64,000 nucleotides of DNA. It comes from Plectosphaerella cucumerina (Eukaryota; Ascomycota; Sordariomycetes; Glomerellales; Plectosphaerellaceae). This document shows, in pieces, positions 56,601 through 64,000 of this stretch. Below the pieces are notes generated by a model. The model was given only the letters and a program-made list of their open reading frames with translations, was not told where the DNA came from and made no database searches. Position 1 is the first letter of the stretch; the number at the start of each line of letters is the position of its first letter. Both the position numbers and the translations under genes were made by a program. The stretch covers positions 2,976,001 through 3,040,000 of the forward strand of contig JAGPXD010000002.1 in NCBI GenBank assembly GCA_020746995.1. Reading direction: 5' to 3'.

Positions 56601-56774
56601 TCCATCCAAACGTGTGTCTTGCAATACGAGTCTCCACATATCCAGTACGAACACCATCTTCAAACCTACCAGACATCACACACTACCTTGCCTCACGCCT
56701 CACACTCACTTCGTACTACTACCCTCTCCCTCCCTCCCCTTCTTCCTCCCCTCCTACCCCCGCCACCTCTCACC
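53681..56774. other. 3.1-kb gene-poor stretch with long flavohemoglobin leader
   Basis: No gene could be supported on either strand. Local features: a CATCACATCGCATCACATCACC short repeat near 55190-55215, an aagcaagcaagca run near 55752, and a CT-rich 5' leader at 56690-56774 directly before the flavohemoglobin ATG. The leader contains short upstream ATGs (for example 56534 and 56559), the second in frame with the main gene. Confidence 0.5.
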
Positions 56775-58028
56775 ATGGCCCTCACATACAAGCAGTCGGT
56801 TCTCGTGCAGGCGACGATCCCGTCGCTGCGAGAGCACGGCGAGACCATCACGACACTTTTCTATGCCAACATGCTTCGGGCACACCCCGAGCTGCACAAC
56901 ATGTTCAACACGGTCAACCAGGCCAACGGGCGGCAACCAAGGGCCCTGACGTCGGTTATCCTCACGTTCGCGTCCAACCTGCACAACATCAGCGAGCTGA
57001 TCCCACGGCTGGAGCGCATGTGCAACAAGCACTGCACACTGGGGATCCGGCCGGAACACTACGACATCGTGGGCAAGTACCTGCTGCAGGCGTTCGGCAT
57101 TATTCTGGGGCCAAGCTGGACACCTGACGTCAACGCGGCGTGGCAGAAGGCCTACTCGATCCTGGCACGCATGCTCATTGGGCGCGAGGCGCAGATGTAT
57201 CGTGAGTTTGACGACTGGCAGGGGTTCCGCAAGTTCCGGATCGAGCGCAAGATTGCCGAGGCCGAGGGCATCTACTCTTTCTACCTGGTGCCGGTGGACG
57301 GACGGCGGCTGCCGGCATTCGTGCCGGGGCAATACGTCACATTGCGGGTGGATGTGCCGGCGTTGGGCCACCTGCAGATGCGGCAGTACTCGCTGTCGGA
57401 TGCGCCAAGGCCCGACTACTACCGGGTGACAGTCAAACGGGACCCGGGGTCGACGATTGGAAAGGGTGTCGAGGCGGTGCACTTGGACCCAGGCATCGTC
57501 TCTAACGTGCTGTGCGAGGACAAGCAGCCAGGCGACCTCGTGGAGCTATCTCACCCTGCGGGCGACTTCAACATGGACATGACAGCGTCTTCTACCGTGC
57601 CGCTCATCCTGATCTCGGCTGGCGTGGGCGTCTCGCCGCTCATGTCGATTCTCAACTCAGTGGTGGAGCGACAGGCGGTGCGGCCCATCAGCTGGCTTCA
57701 CTGCTCCGCGCGGGCGGCACCGTTCGAGGAGGCGGTGCGTCGTATCGCGCAGGGCCGTTCCAGCTTCGCGACGCGCTTCTTCCGCAGCAAGGTAGCCGAC
57801 CTCGACGACGGCAGCAGCACGGCCAGCGGCGAGGCAGGTCTCCGCATGGACCTGGCGCGCATCGACCCGACGCAGCTGTACATGGACCATGGCGCGGCCG
57901 AGTATTACATCTGCGGTCCTGATGCTTTCATGCAGGAGATGGCGCGGTACCTGATCGCGCAGGGCGTTGATCCCCAGCGCGTCAAGTATGAGTGGTTCAC
58001 GACGGGCGACCTGGAGTTTAAGAAGTAA
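56775..58028 (+). CDS. Flavohemoglobin (nitric oxide dioxygenase)
   Basis: Detoxifies NO to nitrate using O2 and NAD(P)H. Single exon, 417 residues, full length. The globin domain (1-150) has Tyr30 (B10), Gln54 (E7) and proximal His86 in CNKHCTLGI, the residues that define flavohemoglobins. The ferredoxin-reductase part has the FAD-binding PGQYVTLRV and RQYSLSDAP, then NAD-binding ISAGVGVSPL (about 295) and YYICGPDAFMQEM near the C-terminus. The ATG at 56775 is chosen because it begins the globin fold; the frame is open upstream for 72 codons with low-complexity residues, so an extended mitochondrial form is not excluded but unlikely. The product is probably cytosolic. Confidence 0.95.
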   Translation: MALTYKQSVLVQATIPSLREHGETITTLFYANMLRAHPELHNMFNTVNQANGRQPRALTSVILTFASNLHNISELIPRLERMCNKHCTLGIRPEHYDIVGKYLLQAFGIILGPSWTPDVNAAWQKAYSILARMLIGREAQMYREFDDWQGFRKFRIERKIAEAEGIYSFYLVPVDGRRLPAFVPGQYVTLRVDVPALGHLQMRQYSLSDAPRPDYYRVTVKRDPGSTIGKGVEAVHLDPGIVSNVLCEDKQPGDLVELSHPAGDFNMDMTASSTVPLILISAGVGVSPLMSILNSVVERQAVRPISWLHCSARAAPFEEAVRRIAQGRSSFATRFFRSKVADLDDGSSTASGEAGLRMDLARIDPTQLYMDHGAAEYYICGPDAFMQEMARYLIAQGVDPQRVKYEWFTTGDLEFKK

Positions 58029-58986
58029 GGTGGAAGCAAGGAGCGGCATCTAGAGGGTGGGGGGGGGACAAGGGCAAAGGCGTAAGGCGTTCAGGAGGGA
58101 AATCCCATCATGTATAATGCGGACCGGGCAACCAGAACGGAAAGGGCCAGTGTTTGGATCACGAGCGGCTTTCGAATCCCATCTTTTTTTCATCTTCTTC
58201 ACTCCCTCGCGGCTATTGAACAAGCACGTGGTGAAGCAGCCGGCTATTGCCCCGCGGCCGATTCCAGGCCCCGGCGTCGGCGCCGACAGGAGGGCCCGTC
58301 GCTGGCGGATGAAAGGCGCGCTTCTGGAGATGGCGGACGAGGGGATAGCTGATTGGAGCGGCTAAAGTGACCGGCTAAAAGCGAGCGCCGGCGCGCCGGG
58401 TTTTCAATGTGCTGGCGGCAGATGATGGGGTCGAGGGTCCACTGGAGCTTCTGTTTCGGGGGAGGTCTGGAGGAGCTCCCCCTCGGTGAGAGGTGCGCGT
58501 GGGCGCGGGCGCGGGGGCTGTCAGTGGTTTCTCCCCCTTTTTGCCGGCCGCCTCTTTTTTTTCTTCTTGTTGATGTTTTCAGCACCCCCGCCCGGGGCAT
58601 TGGGTCACGAGGCGGTGCGAAAAAAAAAAAAAAGGAGCGGGATACGAAATGAGATGAGAATCTAGACCGCTACGTGGAGAGAAGCCAGGGCGAAGAGAGA
58701 AGGTCATGCCGCGGGGGAGGAAGAGAGAGCGGCGACTGACCCAGGGAACTTGAACTGCCCCTAGAGCTCCAGCCCCTACAGGCTAGAGCTCCGAGTTCAG
58801 CCCCTCCGACTCGGCGGTGCGCCGTGACCGTGACGTCTGCTGCCCCTCATTGCTTCATCTCATCGTCAACCCTTAAACTGCCCCTCCTCCTCGCGCCTCG
58901 TCCCCTCCTCCATCCTCCCCTTCTTCCTCTTCACCATCCCCTCCGACATCCTCCCAAGCTCCTCTCGACAGCTCCCCAACATCACA
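58029..58986. other. Intergenic: long homopolymers and XDH leader
   Basis: A G8 run near 58060, a T8 run near 58556, an A14 run at about 58621-58634, and a CT-rich leader (58860-58986) before the xylitol dehydrogenase ATG. No gene seen. Confidence 0.6.
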
Positions 58987-60120
58987 ATGGCTACCGACGG
59001 CAAGAGCGTGCGCCCACCCTCCCCCTCCCATGCTGTCCCCTCGCCCCTAACATCCCCCCAGAACCTCTCCTTCGTCCTCAACAAGGTCCACGATGTGACC
59101 TTTGAGGACCGGCCGATCCCCTCCATCCAGTCGCCTCACGACGTCCTCGTCGCCGTCAACTACACCGGCATCTGCGGCTCCGACGTGCACTACTACGACC
59201 ACGGCGCCATCGGCCACTTTGTCGTCAAGGACCCCATGGTCCTCGGCCACGAGTCGGCCGGCACCGTCGTCCAGGTCGGCGATGCCGTCACTGACCTCAA
59301 GGCCGGTGACCGCATTGCCCTCGAGCCCGGCTACCCCTGCCGCCGCTGCGCCGACTGCCTGGCCGGCAAGTACAACCTCTGCCACGAGATGGTCTTCGCC
59401 GCCACGCCCCCCTACCACGGCACCCTGACCGGCTTCTGGACCGCCCCCTCCGATTTCTGCTACAAGCTCCCCGACAACGTCTCTCTGCAGGAGGGCGCCC
59501 TGATCGAGCCCCTCGCCGTCGCCGTCCACATCGTCCGTCAGGCCGCCGTCCGCCCGGGCGACTCCGTCGTCGTCATGGGCGCCGGCCCCGTCGGCCTCCT
59601 CTGCGCCGCCGTCTCCCGCGCCTTTGGCGCCACAAAGGTCGTCTCCGTCGACATTGTCCAGTCCAAGCTCGACACGGCCAAGACGCTCGGCAGCACGCAC
59701 ACGTACCTCTCGCAGCGGCTGCCGGCCGAGGAGAACGCCCGGGCGCTGCGCGAGTCGGCCGGTCTCGGCAAGGGTGCCGACGTTGTCATTGACGCTTCGG
59801 GTGCCGAGCCTAGCATCCAGACCAGCCTGCACACCGTCCGTACGGGCGGCACCTACGTCCAGGGCGGCATGGGCAAGTCGGACATCACCTTCCCCATCAT
59901 GGCGCTGTGCATCAAGGAGGTGACCGCCAAGGGAAGCTTCCGTTACGGACCCGGCGACTACAGCCTGGCCATTGAGCTGGTGGCCAACGGGAGCGTTCAG
60001 GTGAAGAAGCTCATCTCGGAGGTTGTGCCCTTCTCTGCGGCGGAGGATGCCTTCAAGAAGGTCAAGGAGGGACAGGTGATCAAGATGCTGATCGCCGGGC
60101 CCAACGAGAAGGATGTGTAG
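58987..60120 (+). CDS. xdhA: Xylitol dehydrogenase (D-xylulose reductase), zinc-dependent MDR
   Basis: Oxidises xylitol to D-xylulose with NAD+, a step in L-arabinose and D-xylose use; related to sorbitol dehydrogenases. Single exon, 377 residues, slightly longer than usual because of an N-terminal proline/serine extension of about 20. Signatures: GICGSDVHYYDHG with catalytic zinc ligand Cys, GHESAGTV (zinc-site motif), PCRRCADCLAGKYNLC (four structural-zinc cysteines), EPLAVAVH, the Rossmann VVVMGAGPVGLL, and the acidic VSVDIVQSKL residue that favours NAD+. Whether xylitol, sorbitol or L-arabinitol is preferred is not decided by sequence. Confidence 0.9.
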   Translation: MATDGKSVRPPSPSHAVPSPLTSPQNLSFVLNKVHDVTFEDRPIPSIQSPHDVLVAVNYTGICGSDVHYYDHGAIGHFVVKDPMVLGHESAGTVVQVGDAVTDLKAGDRIALEPGYPCRRCADCLAGKYNLCHEMVFAATPPYHGTLTGFWTAPSDFCYKLPDNVSLQEGALIEPLAVAVHIVRQAAVRPGDSVVVMGAGPVGLLCAAVSRAFGATKVVSVDIVQSKLDTAKTLGSTHTYLSQRLPAEENARALRESAGLGKGADVVIDASGAEPSIQTSLHTVRTGGTYVQGGMGKSDITFPIMALCIKEVTAKGSFRYGPGDYSLAIELVANGSVQVKKLISEVVPFSAAEDAFKKVKEGQVIKMLIAGPNEKDV

Positions 60121-61329
60121 GTGGTGAGGTTACAGGTTGTAGGTGGATGGAGGATTGGAGTCGGGGCGTTGGGCTGGCGGGCGGCGGAAAAGTCGAACAT
60201 CTGATATCCATTAATGAGCAAATTGACATGACAGAGTTGGTTACCTGGAGTACCTACTACTTCGTGATTAGATGCGAGGCAGTGGGTTGTTGGTGCATCG
60301 ACTTGTGATAAGCAAAGGGGTGAAGAGTCAAGGGTCCTGGAGGTCAATGATTTGGGTATTGCATGCAGGTGGTGTTGGACTAAGAAACAACCCAGGATGG
60401 TGCCAGTGCAGTAAATCATCTCTCGGCCGAGCCAGACCTCCGAGTCCCCTTCCCTGCACATGACCCAAATAGAGCCTCTCAGCCCAGCCAAGACTGGCGA
60501 TAGCCTCATGCGCCCCCGCCTCAAATAGAGTGCAAGCTCATCTCCCCCGCGCCACACCACGACAATGCACTCTCCCCTCATTCCCTTCCCCCCAGGTCCC
60601 GACCCATCTGTCAGCCCAGCCGCCCCCAGAAAAAAAGATGTTCCGTGAATCGCGAGTCTTGGCGCATCGGCCCCTGTGCCGCGGACGATGAGCGACAGGG
60701 GTCCCCCACACACACGAGTTCCCCCGCGCGAGGCTAACACACGCGCACGCCCAGATTCCATCAATAAGACGTCTTGGCGTGGAGATGCCGACGACCTGGA
60801 TCGCTGCGCCGGCCTGGCCAGGGTCGGATGTTCGGCAACGCCTTCTTAATGACGGACGCTCCCCCCCGACCTTACCACCGCCCGGGGGCACCGCTGCACA
60901 AGCTCTCCCCTCCTCGTTCCCCTCGCCAGTCCTTATTTCGACCATCGACCGACGCCCGGCTACGTCCTGATAGGCGGATGGGTTGTTCCTTGCGTGCCGA
61001 CTTCCGTGAAGCTGGCGACGATGGGCAAGGCAGCCGAGGGCGGTGGATGATGGGGTCGGCAGACGATGATGGGTCGAGTGTTGGCCTCCGGGGGGGATGA
61101 TCGTGGGCGAGTGGGCTCGGAGAGAGTCCCCCTGACGGCCTGACCTCATGGCGGGGAGAGTCTGGAGAAATTGGGCGCGGAGACGGACATACGGCTCCAG
61201 ACGACACACCTCGATGCCGGACAGAAGACGCCTATAAAGACCTCGAGAGGCCGTCCCTAGGGATCACCACCTCTACCAGGCAGCCTCACCAACCGAGTCC
61301 ATCCCGCCACTCTTGTCCTCTCGCCCACC
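60121..61329. other. Intergenic: XDH 3' flank and exopolygalacturonase promoter
   Basis: No gene seen. A TATAAA at 61233-61238 lies 92 nt before the downstream ATG. Confidence 0.6.
61233..61238 (+). promoter_or_regulatory. TATA box of the exopolygalacturonase gene
   Basis: TATAAA with flanks cgcc-aga, 92 nt before the ATG at 61330. Confidence 0.55.
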
Positions 61330-62764
61330 ATGAGACTCTCCTCCGTCCTCGCCGCTCTCACCGGCGCCGCCGCGGCCCTCGCCTTCGAGCTTCCCGCCGG
61401 CGTCCCCCGCTCCCTCGAGGAGTTCCGCGAGAAGCACCCCTACCAGAAGCGCAGTGCCTGCTCGCGCAAGACGTTCCGCCTCCGCGCCTCCCACAACGAG
61501 ACGGACGACGTCTCGGACGAGTTCCTCGCCGCCATCACCAAGGCCAACCACGGCGGCACCCTCCTCCTCCCCGAGGGCGAGACCTTTGTCATCGGCAAGC
61601 CCCTGGACCTGACCTTCCTCGACGACGTCCACGTCCGCCTTGATGGAGCGATCAAGTTCACAAACGACACCCCCTTCTGGCAGAAGAACGCCTTCCGCCA
61701 CCCCTTCCAGAACAGCATCATGTTCTGGAAGTGGGGCGGCAAGAACGTCCGCATCTACGGCGACGGCACCCTTGACGGTAACGGTCAGCGCTGGTGGGAT
61801 GAGTTCTCTGGTCTTGAGATCCTCGACCCGGCCAATGCCTACCTGAGGCCCATCCTCTTCTATGCTGAGAATGCCACCGGCCTGCACGTCGAGGGTATCC
61901 ACTTCAAGGACTCGCCCTGCTGGACCACCTTTGTCGTGACCTGTAAGTTCCTGTCCAGATGTTCCTAGCAAAAGACCTCCTCTCTGACCTTCTCCAGCCA
62001 AGGACATCTCCTTCACCGACGTCGCCTGCACCGCCGAGTCCAAGAACGCCACCTCCCTCCCCAAGAACACCGACTTCTTCGACTCCCTCAACGTCGAAAA
62101 GGTCCGCGTCAAGCGCGCCTGGGTCAACATTGGCGACGACTGCTTCTCCCCCAAGTCCAACGCCACCGACCTCCACGTCGACACAATGTACTGCAACGGC
62201 ACCCACGGCCAGTCCATGGGCTCCATCGGCCAGTACTCGGGCGAGAAGAGCTTCATCCAGGACGTCGTCATCGAGAACCTCTGGATGCTCAACGGCCAGC
62301 ACAGCGCCCGCCTCAAGTCCTGGGCCGGCGCCAACGTCGGCTACGGTTTCATCAACAACGTCACCTTCCGCAACTTCTGGAACGCCAACAACGAGTACGC
62401 CGCCTTCCTCGACAGCTGCTACTTCAACATCAACGCCACCGCCTGCGCCGCCAACCCCTCCCGCGTCGATGTCACAAACGTCCTCTTCCAGAACTTCACG
62501 GGAACCACCAGCGGAAAGTACGGACGCGCCGTCGCCCGCCTCACCTGCAGCACCAGCCCCAACGCGGTGTGTGAGAACATCCGCTTCGAGGACTTCAACG
62601 TCCAGAGCCCATGCGGCGGGCCTCCCGTCATCCTCTGCGATGGTATCAAGGATGGTGTCGGCGTGCCCTGCGTCTCGGCCACCAGTGATGAGGGCAAGGC
62701 CGCTCTCAAGGCCAAGTGTACCTCGCCCCTGGCCGAGCTGCCCGGACGGCCGTGGAAGGCGTAG
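61330..62764 (+). CDS. Exopolygalacturonase, glycoside hydrolase family 28, secreted
   Basis: Releases galacturonic acid from the end of pectin chains. 459 residues, exons 61330-61942 and 61998-62764 (55-bp intron). Signal peptide LSSVLAALTGAAAALA, then the right-handed beta-helix. GH28 catalytic motifs are in order: NTDFFDS (usual NTDG, with F for G), IGDDCFS with the two acid residues, HGQSMGSIG with the conserved His, and ARLKSW (the R-x-K motif). Eight or more N-x-S/T sites suggest heavy glycosylation. The NTDxxDSLN form fits exo- rather than endo-acting members. The pectinase lies near xylitol dehydrogenase and opposite a same-window GH88, beta-mannosidase and esterase, part of a plant-polysaccharide repertoire. 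Confidence 0.9.
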
Positions 62765-62877
62765 AAACGTGGCGAAAAGGGGACGTGATGGATACTTGTG
62801 GATCCTCATTGTAGAATAGACCAGGCCCAGAGATTCGCAGCCTAATAGAGTCAATACAGCTACCGACTCACCCTCAG

Positions 62878-64000
62878 CTACCGCTTCAAAAACCGTGACA
62901 GGTTGAACCGGCTCTTCTTCTTCTTCTCGCCCTCGCTACCTCCCCCACTACCACCGCTGCCCCCATCTCTCGACCGGTCGCTCGGCGCCTGCTCCTCGTC
63001 CGCGTAATCCGGGCTCCCCGCCCTGATGTCCTCCCGCTCCCTCTCGTGCCGGTCGTACTCCTGCTGCGTGTTGAGCTGGTTCGTATTGTCGTTCATGACC
63101 TGCTGCGCCAGCGACACAGTGTCTGTGCGCTTGGGAGGCAGGTGGCCCTGCGAGTCGCCCGTCTCGTCCTGCTGCTCATGCCCATCCTCGTCCACGAATA
63201 GGTCCTTGACGGCGCCGTGGCCGAAGAGCCGCTCGTACACGGCCAGTGTCGTGGGAAATTCCTTGTTGGTGCCCACTTTGATGGCGTCGAGGAGCTGGAG
63301 CGCGTATGTTTGGCAGTTGTTGGTGATGAGGTTGTATGCTGGCTGCTTCTTGCGGATGCTCTGGATGACCGACTCGCCTGAGAAGTGTGAGCGGTCGATA
63401 TTCACGGGCGGTTGCTGGAAACTTACCAGCCCTCCGGGTTGCGTCGTCGTTGAATGTTGTCCTGCCGACTTTGAACGTGCGCCACTCTTCGCGGTTGATC
63501 TTGGCGTTGGTGTAGATGACGTGGAACGACTCGTCCTGCGGTGGTCAGCATCATCATGCTCACACTCTGCTCTTGGTGGAAAACACCCACCATCCACAGT
63601 TGATGCGCATAATCACCGACGAGCACCGCCCAGTGTTGCGTCGGATCCGGGTAGTGATTGATGCGCTCGGTGATCATCTTGCCCAGCCCCGTGTCCTCGG
63701 CGAACCACTTGCCGGCCAGTCCGCCGACGGGATGCCAGCCGACCTCGACGTCGCGCGGCTCGGCGTTGTGGATGGGCTCCGTGACGGGCACGACATTGGG
63801 CGTGTGGCCAAGGCCGGCCGCGCGCTTGAGGGCCAGCTCGCCTTTCGTGAGGTTCTTCTTCCTGTGCAGTGGCAGCTGTCAGTCGCCGCAACTGAGTGAG
63901 CGAGCCCCCTGTCGTGGGAGGGTAGGGTGCGCGAGAAGGTCCGGGCGCACGTACAGAAAATCAGCGACAATATCCCGCTTCCTCTCCTCCTCAACCTCTG
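62878..64000 (-). CDS. Partial gene: NlpC/P60-LRAT-like papain-fold protein of unknown function (5' end off window)
   Basis: 3'-complete, 5' end beyond the right edge. Exons read: 64000-63955 (partial), 63861-63591, 63535-63427, 63377-62878, all GT-AG. The core includes HWAVLVGDYAHQLW followed by SFHVIYTNAKINREEW, then, 50 residues on, YNLITNNCQTYALQLLDAIKV. An H in a hydrophobic strand followed by an N-C-x motif before a helix is the layout of LRAT/NlpC-P60-type papain-like folds, where His and Cys would be catalytic. The tail is charged and Ser/Gly/Lys-rich (EGEKKKKSRFNLSRFLKR, a possible membrane- or nuclear-targeting basic end). The family name and function are inference. Confidence 0.72.

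Noticed and set aside
61273..62854. Two long antisense frames over the exopolygalacturonase
   Set aside because: Overlap a complete GH28 gene with a signal peptide and catalytic motifs; residues are repetitive V/G/E/D.

Overview
The window is nuclear DNA of a filamentous ascomycete, most likely a plant-associated Sordariomycete. The reasons are: genes split by short GT-AG introns (mostly 47-70 bp), CT-rich leaders, Zn2Cys6 and CFEM families, fungal-type HMG-CoA reductase, and many plant-cell-wall and nutrient-uptake genes. Species and chromosome cannot be told from sequence alone. About 26 protein genes and one tRNA are supported.

Layout. 1-3.9 kb is a decayed accessory stretch: two C-terminal relics of a superfamily 1 (NAM7/UPF1-like) helicase, a 17-bp minisatellite and a frameshifting 14-bp duplication. 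3.9-18.9 kb is a catabolic block: cytochrome P450 (-), sugar-type MFS permease (-), short-chain dehydrogenase (-), GH88 unsaturated glucuronyl hydrolase (+), Zn2Cys6 regulator (-), anion-type MFS transporter (+). This set fits uptake and breakdown of unsaturated uronates. 19-27 kb holds tRNA-Gly, two convergent type II membrane glycosyltransferases (fringe-like and GT64) and a GH2 beta-mannosidase. 27.8-39 kb holds a DUF3433 membrane protein, a membrane-anchored PHB-depolymerase-like esterase, HMG-CoA reductase and nicotinamidase. 39.5-47.5 kb is mostly housekeeping: Dabb protein, CFEM-like small secreted protein, a putative mitochondrial protein, Vps3844-like protein, a divergent pair of spliceosomal genes (NTR2-like and SmG) and a rhodanese-fold CX5R protein. 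48.7-53.7 kb pairs a flavin L-amino-acid oxidase with an MFS transporter. After a 3.1-kb gap come flavohemoglobin, xylitol dehydrogenase, a GH28 exopolygalacturonase and a 3'-complete gene running off the right edge.

The most striking signal is a pair of about 88% identical elements, 164 and 183 bp, at 8003-8166 (-) and 49975-50157 (+). Each is exactly one intron, GTACTG to TAG, in an unrelated gene (an MFS permease and the amino-acid oxidase), in different phases and at non-homologous positions. Introns of unrelated genes should not resemble each other, so these look like introner-like elements: mobile sequences that create new spliceosomal introns on insertion. The 183-bp copy folds into a long hairpin (17 bp perfect plus 8 bp); the 164-bp copy has lost one arm.
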